Positions 1 through 8,731 of a DNA stretch of 64,000 bases are shown piece after piece. A program made the position numbers and the translations under genes. The notes under the pieces were generated by a model. It was given only the letters and a program-made list of their open reading frames with translations. It searched no databases and had not been told where the DNA came from. Numbering within the stretch: the first letter of the stretch is position 1; each line of letters begins with the position of its first letter. This DNA comes from Ramlibacter sp. (GTDB lineage Bacteria > Pseudomonadota > Gammaproteobacteria > Burkholderiales > Burkholderiaceae_C), in NCBI GenBank assembly GCA_016713005.1, contig JADJPY010000011.1, positions 434,001 through 498,000 on the forward strand. The letters are read 5' to 3'.

Positions 1-1
1 G

Positions 2-862
2 CACTGGACGGCCAGCGGTGGCTACACCCAGATCCCGGGTGCGGCGCCCCCGGTCAACACCGCCCACGCCACGCGCAATGAGACGTTCTTCTCCCCCAAG
101 GCGGCCCTGTCGTGGCAATGGACGCCCGCCACGGTGCTCAAGGCCTCGGTGGGCCGCGCGGTGCGCATGCCCACGGTAGGCGAGCTGTATGGCGCGACTT
201 CGACCACCAACTCACAGTACATCAACGACCCCAACTTCAGGCCCGAGAAATCCTGGACCACCGAGCTCAGCGCCGAGCGTGACCTGGGCAACGGCCTGCT
301 GCGCTTGACGTTCTTCAGCGAGCAGACGCGCGACGCGCTGTATTCGCAGACGATCTTCGATCCCGTGGGGCTGGTGAACGTGAGCCGGGTGCAAAACGTC
401 GGCCTGATCAAGACCAACGGGCTGGAACTGGCCTACAACGGCGCGGATGTCATCAAGAAGGGCCTGGACCTGGGCGCCAGCGCGACCTACGCGCACTCGA
501 TCGTCAAGGAGAACGCCGGCTTTGTGGTGGTGCCGGGCGACACCGTGGGCAAATGGCAGCCCAACATCCCTCGCTGGCGTGCCTCGGCACTGGGCAGCTA
601 CCGCTGGGATGAGCGCCTTACAACCAGCCTGGGCGCGCGCTACAGCGGCAAGCAGTACCGCACGCTGAACAACGCGGACGTCAACGGCTTCACCTACCAG
701 GGCGTGAGCAAGTTCTTCACCGTGGACCTGCGCGTGCGCTACCAGTTCAGCAAGACCACCAGCGCGGCGTTCGGCATCGACAACCTGAACAACTACAAGT
801 TCTGGAACTTCCACCCCTACCCGCAACGCAGCTACACCGCCGAAGTCAAGGTGGATCTCTGA
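2..862 (+). CDS. TonB-dependent outer membrane receptor, C-terminal part
   Basis: The frame is open from the window edge and gives the last 286 residues of a protein whose start lies upstream. The barrel motif RMPTVGELYG (a variant of the family's R-x-P-T-x-x-E-L-Y signature) is followed by repeated amphipathic strands and a final strand ending KVDL. The family imports metal chelates or metals across the outer membrane using energy from TonB-ExbB-ExbD, encoded just downstream. The last residue is Leu, not the aromatic residue usual in outer membrane barrels. The next gene, a copper-binding YcnI homologue, begins 12 bases later, so one transcript is likely. That neighbour and the PCuAC gene further on suggest a copper receptor of the OprC/NosA kind. 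This is inference, since the ligand-binding N-terminus is outside the window. Confidence 0.88.
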   Translation, partial: HWTASGGYTQIPGAAPPVNTAHATRNETFFSPKAALSWQWTPATVLKASVGRAVRMPTVGELYGATSTTNSQYINDPNFRPEKSWTTELSAERDLGNGLLRLTFFSEQTRDALYSQTIFDPVGLVNVSRVQNVGLIKTNGLELAYNGADVIKKGLDLGASATYAHSIVKENAGFVVVPGDTVGKWQPNIPRWRASALGSYRWDERLTTSLGARYSGKQYRTLNNADVNGFTYQGVSKFFTVDLRVRYQFSKTTSAAFGIDNLNNYKFWNFHPYPQRSYTAEVKVDL

Positions 863-873
863 AGGAGTCAATC

Positions 874-1422
874 ATGATCAAGAATGCTATCAAAATCATA
901 GCTAAATGCTCAATACTGGCGGGGGCTACGGCCGCTTTTGGCCATGTGGTTCTGGATCAGCCCGTGGCGCTGGGTGGTACCAGTTACCGCGCCACGCTGC
1001 GCGTGGGCCATGGCTGTGAGGGATCGCCCACACACACTGTGCGGGTGACATTGCCCAACGGGTTCCGCGGGGCCAAACCCATGCCGCACCCTGGCTGGAC
1101 AGTCGCGATCCGCAAGGAAAAGCTTGCCCGGCCCTACACCAGCCACGGCCGCGAGGTGACCGAGGACGTGGTCGAAGTGACCTGGACAGCACAGTCGCGC
1201 GAGCACTGGCTGGCCGATGCGCACTACGACGAGTTCGTGGTGCGCGGCAGCCTGCCTGAGGCCGCAACGGCGATGTGGTTCAAGGTGCTGCAGACCTGCG
1301 AGAAGGGCACCCTGGACTGGTCGGAGATCCCCGCCAGCGGGACTTCCGCCAAAGGTCTCAAGGCCCCGGCCGCGCTGCTGGAGGTGCTGCCTTCCGCTCC
1401 CGCTGGCCACGACGCCCACTAG
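874..1422 (+). CDS. YcnI-like (DUF1775) exported copper-binding protein
   Basis: This 182-residue protein has a signal peptide at about residues 1-23, and cleavage would leave His24 (AFG|HVVLDQP) as the first mature residue. YcnI/DUF1775 proteins bind Cu(II) through the N-terminal His in a mono-histidine brace with acidic and Trp partners, so the His at the predicted cleavage point is the key sign. The typical core is visible: YRATLRVGHGCEGSPTHTV, then PGWTV and a late W-F-K-V-L-Q-T-C stretch. B. subtilis YcnI has a C-terminal membrane anchor; none is seen here, and the tail is GHDAH. GGAG lies close upstream of the ATG. Oddly, the signal-peptide coding region (codons 5-23) coincides with a copy of a dispersed hairpin repeat. 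Confidence 0.85.
   Translation: MIKNAIKIIAKCSILAGATAAFGHVVLDQPVALGGTSYRATLRVGHGCEGSPTHTVRVTLPNGFRGAKPMPHPGWTVAIRKEKLARPYTSHGREVTEDVVEVTWTAQSREHWLADAHYDEFVVRGSLPEAATAMWFKVLQTCEKGTLDWSEIPASGTSAKGLKAPAALLEVLPSAPAGHDAH
886..943 (+). repeat. Dispersed hairpin repeat, copy 1 (inside ycnI-like gene)
   Basis: The element opens with the hairpin GCTATCAAAATCATAGC and continues with a G-rich part and GGCCGCTTTTGGCC. It matches the other copies in the order hairpin, AT/GC linker, GGGGGCT, GGCC-type hairpin. It lies in frame in the coding region and supplies most of the signal peptide of the copper-binding protein. Confidence 0.6.
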
Positions 1423-1433
1423 CATTGATCGAC

Positions 1434-2108
1434 ATGCAAATGGCTGGACAGGGCTCGCATGGGACGCCGGTGATTCCAATCGTCACCGGCGTGCTGCTGC
1501 TGCACGTGGCCGCATTGTGGGCGCTGCAGACTGGTCTGCTGCGCAGGGCCGTGGAAGTCTTCGTGCCCGTGGCCCTGGTCTCCGAGATGGTCGAACCGCC
1601 CCAGCCAAAGGTGACGCCCCAGCCCCCGCCCGCCCCTGAGTCTCCCAAATCCGTGCCGCGCCAGCAGCAACCCATACTGCCCCCTGCCCCCATGCCCCTG
1701 GCCGTGCCCGATGCCCCGCCCGCGCCCAATGCACCCACGGGCGTGGTGGCGCCACCTGCGCCGCTGCCCCCCGTCGCCGCACCCGTCGCCGTGGCCGCGC
1801 CGCCCGCACCCCCAGCGCCACCCCGCATCGAGCTGCCCATCAGCGATGCGGCCTACCTCAACAACCCCAAGCCCGCGTATCCGCGCATGAGCATGCAGCA
1901 GGGCGAGCAGGGGCGCGTGGTGCTGAACGTGCTCATCGGCGCCGACGGCAATCCCAAGAAGGTCGAAATCCACCAGTCCAGCGGCTTCGAGCGGCTGGAC
2001 AGGGCTGCCATGGAGGCCGTCATGCGCTGGCGGTTTGTACCGGGCAAACGGGGCGGCGTCCCTGAGACCATGCCAATGCTGGTCCCTCTCAATTTCAGTA
2101 TGGGGTGA
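1434..2108 (+). CDS. tonB: Energy transducer TonB
   Basis: A 224-residue TonB. One N-terminal membrane segment lies at about residues 12-32 and contains His24, matching the conserved membrane His of TonB. A Pro/Ala-rich periplasmic spacer follows at about 50-132, then a TonB C-terminal domain at about 140-224 with NPKPAYP, the beta strand GRVVLNVLIGADG and the late RWRFVPG. It carries proton-motive energy from ExbB-ExbD to outer membrane receptors such as those encoded on either side. The ATG at 1434 is preferred because the longer open frame upstream only overlaps the previous gene. A TTG at 1425 is possible. exbB follows after 6 bases. Confidence 0.92.
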   Translation: MQMAGQGSHGTPVIPIVTGVLLLHVAALWALQTGLLRRAVEVFVPVALVSEMVEPPQPKVTPQPPPAPESPKSVPRQQQPILPPAPMPLAVPDAPPAPNAPTGVVAPPAPLPPVAAPVAVAAPPAPPAPPRIELPISDAAYLNNPKPAYPRMSMQQGEQGRVVLNVLIGADGNPKKVEIHQSSGFERLDRAAMEAVMRWRFVPGKRGGVPETMPMLVPLNFSMG

Positions 2109-2114
2109 ACACCT

Positions 2115-2855
2115 ATGAATGCACAGTTCGGTCTGCTCAATGTCTGGAGCCAGGGCGATGTCGTCACCCGCGGCGTCTTCGTGGTGCTGCTGGTGATGTC
2201 CCTGGCCAGCTGGATCGTGATCCTGCTCAAGGCCCTGGACCTGCGCCGCCTGGGCCAGCAGGCGCTCGCCGCGCGCGGCTTCTGGCACGCGCCGGACTTC
2301 GCCGCGGCGCTGGACCAGCTGGGAAACGACGACACACCGAACCCGTTTCGCGCGCTGGCGCTGCAGGGTCGCGACGCGATGGCCCACCTGCTGCACCGGG
2401 ACGCCAGCACAAGGCCCCAGCTGCACGACAGCCTGGACGCCAGTGAGTGGATCACGCGCAGCCTGCGCGCGCAGCTGGATGAGTCCATCGCGCGGATGCA
2501 GTCGGGCCTGGCGCTGCTGGCCTCGGTGGGCTCCACCGCACCGTTCGTCGGCCTGTTTGGCACCGTGTGGGGCATCTACCATGCCCTGATGGCCATTGGC
2601 GTTGCCGGCCAGGCCACCATCGACAAGGTGGCCGGCCCGGTGGGCGAGGCGCTGATCATGACGGCGCTGGGCCTGGCGGTGGCCATCCCCGCCGTGCTGG
2701 GCTACAACGCGCTGGTGCGCGGCAACAAGGGTGTGTCCTCGCGGCTCAACCGCTTCGCGCACGACCTGCATGCCTACTTCGTGACCGGGGCACGGGTCTC
2801 GGCCCCGGGTGTTGCACCGGATGGGGCCAACGTCGTGCCCATGAAGAAAGCCTGA
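2115..2855 (+). CDS. exbB: Biopolymer transport protein ExbB (MotA/TolQ/ExbB family)
   Basis: This 246-residue inner membrane proton channel subunit powers TonB. Hydrophobic segments appear at about residues 17-38, 130-155 and 180-202. The family core LASVGSTAPFVGLFGTVWGI lies at about 135-155, and GPVGEALIMTALGLAVAIPA at about 175-195. These are the helices that carry the proton path in the ExbB pentamer. It sits between tonB and exbD, with 6 bases before it and 1 after, a classical tonB-exbB-exbD operon. Nothing distinguishes it from TolQ by sequence alone; the context with tonB decides. Confidence 0.93.
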   Translation: MNAQFGLLNVWSQGDVVTRGVFVVLLVMSLASWIVILLKALDLRRLGQQALAARGFWHAPDFAAALDQLGNDDTPNPFRALALQGRDAMAHLLHRDASTRPQLHDSLDASEWITRSLRAQLDESIARMQSGLALLASVGSTAPFVGLFGTVWGIYHALMAIGVAGQATIDKVAGPVGEALIMTALGLAVAIPAVLGYNALVRGNKGVSSRLNRFAHDLHAYFVTGARVSAPGVAPDGANVVPMKKA

Positions 2856-2856
2856 C

Positions 2857-3269
<413 letters not shown>

Positions 3270-3273
<4 letters not shown>

Positions 3274-3674
3274 ACATGCAACGGCTCTCCAAGTCTGGCT
3301 GGATGGCTTTGCTGCCGGCGCTGGCGCGCCACGCGGCAAGAGCACGGGCGACGCCACAGCGGGTTGGTCTGGTGCTGGCCTGGTTTGCGCTGTCGTTGGG
3401 CGTGGCCATGGTTTCGCCACTGATCCATCCCAAGTCCATCGAACTGGTTTGCTCCAGTGTCGGCGCGATGAAGTTGGTGATGGACGGCGATGCAAGTCCG
3501 GGCACAGGCCTGCTGGACTGCCCACTGTGCCTGGCGATGGACAGCCCGCCACCCGCTATCGGACATCCGGCGACGTTCCGCTGCCCCGGTGTCGCGGTGC
3601 GTGGCTCGCTGCTGGCCGTGCGAATTGTTGTTCATGCCGCCGCAGCGTTGCCGGCGCGCGGACCGCCCGCTTGA
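3270..3674 (+). CDS. DUF2946 family protein
   Basis: This 134-residue protein has one hydrophobic segment at about residues 32-50 (VGLVLAWFALSLGVAMVSP). It then shows the DUF2946 hallmark: an early Cys (LVCSS) and a later Cys pair in LLDCPLCLAM followed by PPP. The start overlaps the exbD stop by 4 bases. The function of DUF2946 is not established. Its genes are often found beside copper-related TonB receptors and copper chaperones, and the Cys and Met residues would suit metal handling in the periplasm. That role is inferred from context only. Confidence 0.8.
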
Positions 3675-3677
3675 CGA

Positions 3678-3731
3678 GCTATCAAAGTTATAGCGCTTGA
3701 AGTCCATTCCACGTGGCCTCCAGGCTGTTTT
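3678..3731 (+). repeat. Dispersed hairpin repeat, copy 2 (intergenic)
   Basis: The hairpin GCTATCAAAGTTATAGC opens the element, followed by a shortened linker GCTTGAAGTCC, then GTGGCCTCCAGGC and a T run. It lies directly after the DUF2946 stop. Its GGCC arm followed by TGTTTTG could weakly act as a terminator, but this is speculative. Confidence 0.6.
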
Positions 3732-3807
3732 GTCTTGAGTTTGCGCGCTCCAACGCGCCAGTTTCATCGCATGTCGGCGCCCCCTGCCGGGTGCCCAGGA
3801 GAACAGA

Positions 3808-4410
3808 ATGAACATGATCCGAACCCGTGCGTCGGCCCCGGTCGGGATGCACGTGCCACGAAGCCAGACCCTTCTCTGGGCCGGTGCAACCGGTACCGTC
3901 TGGCGGGTGCAGCGCGGGGCGTTCCGCCTTGAGCGCGCAGTCGGGGACGCACTTGTCGTGGTGCACCTCGCCCTGCCGGGAGACCTGCTGGGTGCCGAGG
4001 TGTTGTGCGACAAGCCCTACTCCTGCAGCGCGTCGGCGGTTGTCGACAGTCAGGCCGTTCCGGAGCCCATTTTTGGCAACACGGCCCGAGACGCTGCGCT
4101 GCGTACGGCCTTGCTCCAGCACCAGCGTCAGGCGTATGACATGGTCCAGCTTCGCAATGGACCGGTTTCGGCACGCGTGGGGCATCTGGTTCACCTGCTG
4201 ACCAGATTCCAGGCGGATGCCGGGCTGTCCCCTGAACGCAAGCAGTTGCCTCCATTGCGGGACATGGCGCAAATCGTGGACGCCGCACCGGAGACCGTGT
4301 GCCGTGAACTCAAGAGACTGATGCCGGAGCTTGCGAGGACCTACCGCCCGCGCGCCCATCGCACCGCCTTCGATCGGGCAGTTGACTCACCGGTGGCGCT
4401 GACCTGCTGA
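3808..4410 (+). CDS. Crp/Fnr-type transcriptional regulator
   Basis: A 200-residue regulator with a cyclic-nucleotide-binding-like beta roll at about residues 20-85 (GTVWRVQRGAFRLE, then HLALPGDLLGAEV) and a C-terminal winged helix at about 145-175, where LPPLRDMAQIVDAAPETVCR fits the Crp HTH with its ETVCRELKRL recognition helix. No Fnr-type Cys cluster is seen near the N-terminus. The PGDLLG element is typical of Crp relatives; the effector is unknown. The AGGAG upstream supports this ATG. It lies between the tonB operon and a second receptor gene and probably controls one or both. Confidence 0.8.
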   Translation: MNMIRTRASAPVGMHVPRSQTLLWAGATGTVWRVQRGAFRLERAVGDALVVVHLALPGDLLGAEVLCDKPYSCSASAVVDSQAVPEPIFGNTARDAALRTALLQHQRQAYDMVQLRNGPVSARVGHLVHLLTRFQADAGLSPERKQLPPLRDMAQIVDAAPETVCRELKRLMPELARTYRPRAHRTAFDRAVDSPVALTC

Positions 4411-4459
4411 CCGCACTTCTTTCAACCCATTCCCCCTGAACCTCAAAAGAAAGCCTTCC

Positions 4460-6553
4460 ATGAACCGAGCACTTCCAAAAATTTGCGCCATCGCCGCGGC
4501 GGTGGCGAGCCTGGGCGCGCATGCGCAGACGCCAACGCTTCCCACAGTGGAGATCCGGGGCGAGGGGGAGTCCTACGTGCAGCCCAACGGGACCACCGCC
4601 ACGCGCGATGCCGCGCCCATCGTTCAGGTGCCGCAGTCCGTGATCGTCGTGCCCCGCAAGCTGATCGAAGACCAGGGCGCGCAGACCGTCACGGACGCAT
4701 TGCGCAACGTCAGCAACGTGCGCCATGTGGACCTGAGGGACTTCTACAACATCCAGTTCAAGGTGCGAGGTTTCAATGCAGCCACGCTGATTGACGGGCA
4801 AGCCATGCCCAGCAACTTCTCCAATCTGGAGTCCACCGTGAACGTGGAGTCCATTGAGGTCCTCAAGGGCCCGGCCCCCGCCATCAGCGGCGGCGGCCAG
4901 ACGGCAGGCAGCCTTGGATTCCTGGGCGGTGCAATTGCCATCACGACCAAGTCGCCGGAGCCGAACGCACGGCGCGAAATCGGCTTCAGGCTGGGAAACT
5001 GGTCGGAGCGGGGTGTTTTCTTTGACCTCAACCAACCCATCAACGAGACGGTTGGGGTGCGCCTTGTCGGTGAGTCCCAGCACAACGGAAGCGAGTCCAA
5101 TGGTGCCTTCTTCAAGCGGTCATCGCTGTTCCCGAGCCTGGTGGTTCGTCCCGGCGGCGGAAGCGAGTTGCTGCTGAAGATGCGCTTTTCACGGCTGTCA
5201 AACCTTGACTACAGCGGTTTGCCGCCGGAAGGTACCATTCTTCCCGCGTTGTGGACCCTGCCGCGCAGCCTGAACATCACGGCCACGGGCCAGCCCGTCT
5301 CTTCCAGCAAGGTGGACGGATGGAACCTGCAGTGGAAGCAGCCGATCAGCGCGAACTGGTCGTACGAAGTGGCGCTGGCCCAGTCGAGCTCGGTCCTTGA
5401 CCAGAACGGTGTCTTCACCGATGACTTTTTCTTCCCGAACCCGGGGCCCTTCTACCTGCTGACCGGACTGAACCTGACGCAAAGGGTGAAGTCGACAACC
5501 TTGAGCGCCACGCTCAAGGGTCAGGCGGACCTCGCAGGGGTGAAGCACAAGCTGGCGCTTGGCGTTGACGTGGACCGCACGACGGACTACGGGTACATGG
5601 CCGGCGCACTGGGCGGCCTGGGCTTGTTCGACATCACCAACCCGGTTCCTCCGGTGTGGGTGGCTCCGGTCCCCAACCTGCCCGGCGCGCAGGACAACAC
5701 CTACGCCTCCAGCGCACTGTTCCTGCAGGACCGTGTGACCCTGGGGAACAACCTGCATTTGCTGGGTGCGCTCCGGTACACTTCCATCAAGGTCCGCAAC
5801 CTGTGGCCGGATTTCGGGGTCAACAGCACGACCACCAACAGCAAACTCACTCCGCGTCTTGGTGCGGTGTACGAGTTCACGCCGGTGTACTCGGCTTTTG
5901 TGGGCTATGGAGCAGGCATGTCGATCCCGACCAACGGGATCTACACCACGCCGCCCAAGCCCGAGGGCTCCAAGCAAACCGAAATCGGTTTCAGGTCAAC
6001 CAATCCGGAGGGCCTGAACGCCACGGTGGCCCTGTTCAGCCTGACCCGCACCAACGCACCGGTGGCTGATCCCCTCAACTTTGGCCAGACCATCCAGACT
6101 GGCGAGCAACGCTCGACGGGTGTGGACATCGACTGGAACTACAAGGCCAGCAAGGCCTTGACCTGGTTCGGGCATTACACCCGCCAGAACCCCCGAGTGA
6201 CGCAGGACACCGTACTGGCCGTGGGCAGCCAGCTCTTCAATGTGGCCCGCACATCTGCGCGCGTTGCGTTCCGCTACGACTTCCGTGACGGTGCCCTGCG
6301 CGGCCTGGGGGCTGGCCTGGGCGCGACCTATCATTCCGCACTCCCGGGCAATTCGGCAAATGCGTTCTTCACGCCGGCCGTGACGGTTTGGGATGCGCAG
6401 CTCTCGTACGTGGCGGGCGGGGCGCGGTATCAACTGGCACTGCGCAACCTGCTGGACAAGCAGTACTACGAGCCATCGGCCTACTTCGGCGGCAACCACG
6501 TGACTCCGGCGACCCGTCGGCAAATCTCGCTGACGGCCAGTTATGCCTTCTGA
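4460..6553 (+). CDS. TonB-dependent siderophore-type receptor
   Basis: A complete 697-residue outer membrane receptor. The signal peptide is at residues 1-22 (cut after GAHA). A plug domain occupies about 45-170, with VQVPQSVIVVPRKLIEDQGA, FKVRGFNAATLIDG and VESIEVLKGPAP, the standard plug signatures of siderophore receptors. The rest is a 22-strand-type barrel ending in the aromatic residue expected for outer membrane insertion (LTASYAF). A TonB box may lie just after the signal peptide (TLPTVEIRG). The substrate cannot be read from sequence; the class usually takes ferric siderophores, but the copper-related neighbours leave a copper chelate possible. It is preceded by the Crp-like regulator and followed after 7 bases by the DJ-1 family gene. 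Confidence 0.92.
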   Translation: MNRALPKICAIAAAVASLGAHAQTPTLPTVEIRGEGESYVQPNGTTATRDAAPIVQVPQSVIVVPRKLIEDQGAQTVTDALRNVSNVRHVDLRDFYNIQFKVRGFNAATLIDGQAMPSNFSNLESTVNVESIEVLKGPAPAISGGGQTAGSLGFLGGAIAITTKSPEPNARREIGFRLGNWSERGVFFDLNQPINETVGVRLVGESQHNGSESNGAFFKRSSLFPSLVVRPGGGSELLLKMRFSRLSNLDYSGLPPEGTILPALWTLPRSLNITATGQPVSSSKVDGWNLQWKQPISANWSYEVALAQSSSVLDQNGVFTDDFFFPNPGPFYLLTGLNLTQRVKSTTLSATLKGQADLAGVKHKLALGVDVDRTTDYGYMAGALGGLGLFDITNPVPPVWVAPVPNLPGAQDNTYASSALFLQDRVTLGNNLHLLGALRYTSIKVRNLWPDFGVNSTTTNSKLTPRLGAVYEFTPVYSAFVGYGAGMSIPTNGIYTTPPKPEGSKQTEIGFRSTNPEGLNATVALFSLTRTNAPVADPLNFGQTIQTGEQRSTGVDIDWNYKASKALTWFGHYTRQNPRVTQDTVLAVGSQLFNVARTSARVAFRYDFRDGALRGLGAGLGATYHSALPGNSANAFFTPAVTVWDAQLSYVAGGARYQLALRNLLDKQYYEPSAYFGGNHVTPATRRQISLTASYAF

Positions 6554-6560
6554 GGCCAAC

Positions 6561-7391
6561 ATGCAAAGAAGAGACTTTCAGGCGGGCTTGATCGCCGCCC
6601 TTGCGGCGGCTCTTTCCAGCCCGGCGACGGCGCAGACCGGGGGCAAGGCAACCAGCGCCCATGAAGAGACCGGGCACGACATGAGCCAGATGCCGGCGTC
6701 CTGGACGGGCAAGGAGCAGATCGGAATGCTGGTCTATCCGGAATTCACGGCGCTGGACCTGATGGGCCCCCAATACATGTTTGCCAGCCTGATGGGCGCG
6801 CAGGTGCGTTTGGTAGCCCGCTCACGCGACCCGGTGAGGAGCGATACCGGGGTCGTGGTGGTGCCCGACATGACGTTTGATGAATGCCCGAAAGTCCTTG
6901 ACATCCTCTTCGTCCCTGGCGGGTCGGTGGGGACGCTCAATGCGATCCGCGACGACGCCACCCGCAACTTTGTGGCGGAGCGGGGCGCCCAGGCGAAGCT
7001 GGTCACCAGCGTGTGCACCGGATCGCTGTTGCTGGGCGCCGCAGGGCTTCTGGAGGGCTACCGTGCCACGTCGCACTGGGTGACCCGCGAACTGTTGCCT
7101 CTGGTCGGGGCGACCCCGGTGGACGCCCGCGTCGTTCGGGATCGCAACCGCATCACTGGTGCGGGCGTCACGGCGGGGCTGGATTTTGGTCTGGCCATAG
7201 TTGAGCAATTGCGTGATCGCGAATATGCTCAAGCCGTACAGTTGCTCGCGGAGTACGCGCCCAAGCCTCCACTCAATTCAGGCACGCCCCGTTCGGCACC
7301 GCCCAAGGTCCGACGAATGATGACCGACATGTTTGCGGGATTCATGCAGAAGGCCCGAGTCGCGTTGGAAGCCAGGCCGCAGCGCAAGTAA
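6561..7391 (+). CDS. Exported DJ-1/PfpI family protein (isocyanide hydratase-like)
   Basis: This 276-residue protein begins MQRRDFQAGLIAALAAALSS, a twin-arginine-like export signal. The DJ-1/PfpI domain spans about residues 50-235: IGMLVYPEFTALDLMGP, VVVPDMTF, ILFVPGG and the nucleophile elbow SVCTGSLLLGAAGLL with Cys152. The D-L-M-G-P start and the later THWVT-like segment (TSHWVTRELL) resemble isocyanide hydratases and ThiJ-type proteins. Export of such a protein is unusual. The start at 6561 follows the receptor stop by 7 bases; a longer frame from 6543 would overlap the receptor and spoil the signal peptide. Its reaction is unknown. Confidence 0.82.
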   Translation: MQRRDFQAGLIAALAAALSSPATAQTGGKATSAHEETGHDMSQMPASWTGKEQIGMLVYPEFTALDLMGPQYMFASLMGAQVRLVARSRDPVRSDTGVVVVPDMTFDECPKVLDILFVPGGSVGTLNAIRDDATRNFVAERGAQAKLVTSVCTGSLLLGAAGLLEGYRATSHWVTRELLPLVGATPVDARVVRDRNRITGAGVTAGLDFGLAIVEQLRDREYAQAVQLLAEYAPKPPLNSGTPRSAPPKVRRMMTDMFAGFMQKARVALEARPQRK

Positions 7392-7435
7392 ATCCACGTA
7401 TTTTTTCTTTCACTACTTTTTCAAGGAGCATTCCC

Positions 7436-7909
7436 ATGTCTGCAAAATTCCTCGCCGTTCTGGCTGCCGTTGCCTTCTCTGCCGCCCACGCCCAGGGCGT
7501 AGAGGTCCAGGGCGCCTGGGCGCGAGCCACCGTGCCCGGGCAGAAGGCCACTGGCGCCTTCATGAAACTCACCGCCAAGGATGGCGCAAAGCTGGTGGGC
7601 GCCGCCTCGCCGGTGGCCGGTGTGACCGAAGTGCACGAGATGAAGATGGAAGGCGACGTCATGAAGATGCGCGCCATCCCCGGGCTGGACCTGCCCGCGG
7701 GCAAGGCCGTGGAGCTCAAGCCCGGCGGCTACCACGTGATGCTGATGGACCTGAAGGCCCCCCTGCCCAAGGACAGCAGCATCCCGCTGACGCTGGTGTT
7801 CCGCGACGCCAAGGGCGTGGAAAGCAAGATGGAGCTCAAGGTGCCGGTGGCTGCCCAGGCGCCGGGGCAGGCGGGTGCCGCCGGCAAGATGGATGCGCAC
7901 AAACACTGA
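7436..7909 (+). CDS. Periplasmic copper chaperone PCuAC
   Basis: A 157-residue protein with a signal peptide at residues 1-19 (AAHAQ). It carries the complete PCuAC copper motif H-X10-M-X21-H-X-M as His67, Met78, His100 and Met102 (VHEMKMEG and GGYHVMLMDL). The family binds Cu(I) in the periplasm and delivers it to the CuA site of cytochrome c oxidase or to other chaperones. The tail GKMDAHKH adds further His and Met. It sits 44 bases after the DJ-1 gene with a clear AAGGAG upstream, and closes the metal-uptake block. It is the strongest single sign that the block deals with copper. Confidence 0.93.
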   Translation: MSAKFLAVLAAVAFSAAHAQGVEVQGAWARATVPGQKATGAFMKLTAKDGAKLVGAASPVAGVTEVHEMKMEGDVMKMRAIPGLDLPAGKAVELKPGGYHVMLMDLKAPLPKDSSIPLTLVFRDAKGVESKMELKVPVAAQAPGQAGAAGKMDAHKH

Positions 7910-7980
7910 GATGCCGGGTGCCCCGGGCCGTGCTGGCTTGGGGTAAGCTGTACCTCACGATCCACCCCTCAGGAGATGCC

Positions 7981-8694
7981 GTGAGTGATACCCCCAACTT
8001 CGGTTTCGGCAAGTTTGTGCCGGGTTTCGACTTCCTGCAGAACCTGGCCAAGGGTGCGTCGCAAAGCATCCCGCAGATGCCCAACCTGGGCAACTGGGTG
8101 GCGCCCACGCTGAACGTCGAGGAGCTGGACAAGCGCATCGACGAACTCAAGGCCGTGCAGTTCTGGCTGGACCAGAACGCCACGGCGCTCAAGGCCACCA
8201 TCCAGGCCCTGGAAGTGCAGAAGATGACGCTGGCCACCCTGAAGGGCATGAACTTCAACATGGGCGACGTGGCCAACGCCTTCAAGCTCAAGGCCGCAGA
8301 CGCGGTGATGGGCAGCGTGCAAAAGGTCACCGAATCGGCCGCTGGTGCCGCCGGTGCCGTGGCGGGCGCCGCCGGCGCGGCCCGGCGCCGCACGGCCGCC
8401 AAGAAGGCGGCCTCGTCCGGCAAGCCGGCCCCGGGCGGTGTGGTCGACCCGATGCAGTGGTGGGGGTCGCTCACGCAGCAGTTCCAGCAGATCGCCGCCA
8501 GCGCCATGAAGGACGCCGCGAAGCAGACCGCCATGGACACCACACGCAACATGGCCACGGGCCTGGCCAAGGAAGCCTTCAAGACGGCGGCGGGCGTGGC
8601 CAAGGCTGCTACAAAAAGTGTAGCGTCTCAATCAGCGCCGGTGAGGCCTGCGGCCAAAAAAGCACCTGCAAAACGGCGTACCGCCAGCCGCTGA
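7981..8694 (+). CDS. phaM: PhaM-type polyhydroxyalkanoate granule regulator
   Basis: A 237-residue protein with the PhaM N-terminal signature: PNFGFGKFVPGFDFLQNLAK, then APTLNVEELDKRIDELKAVQ and ATIQALEVQKMTLATLKGMN, together at about residues 4-100. The middle is Ala-rich, and the tail is Lys/Ala/Pro-rich (PAAKKAPAKRR), the part that in Ralstonia PhaM binds DNA. PhaM activates the PHA synthase PhaC and links granules to the nucleoid. The GTG at 7981 is chosen because the homology starts there and AGGAG precedes it; the longer open frame upstream runs over the PCuAC gene. Codons about 210-227 overlap a copy of the dispersed hairpin repeat, which here encodes part of the basic tail. Confidence 0.85.
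   Translation: MSDTPNFGFGKFVPGFDFLQNLAKGASQSIPQMPNLGNWVAPTLNVEELDKRIDELKAVQFWLDQNATALKATIQALEVQKMTLATLKGMNFNMGDVANAFKLKAADAVMGSVQKVTESAAGAAGAVAGAAGAARRRTAAKKAASSGKPAPGGVVDPMQWWGSLTQQFQQIAASAMKDAAKQTAMDTTRNMATGLAKEAFKTAAGVAKAATKSVASQSAPVRPAAKKAPAKRRTASR
8608..8660 (+). repeat. Dispersed hairpin repeat, copy 3 (inside phaM)
   Basis: The hairpin GCTACAAAAAGTGTAGC is followed by a linker with CAGCGCCGG, then GAGGCCTGCGGCC and an A run. The order of parts is the same as in the other copies. It lies in frame in the basic tail of phaM. Confidence 0.55.
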
Positions 8695-8731
8695 ACCCTT
8701 GCGCCGCCTTGTTCGGCGAACGGCCTCCTGA

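Noticed and set aside
1275..1433. Upstream extension of tonB over the ycnI-like gene
   Set aside because: It is a shadow of the ycnI-like gene in another frame; the TonB membrane anchor starts just after 1434.
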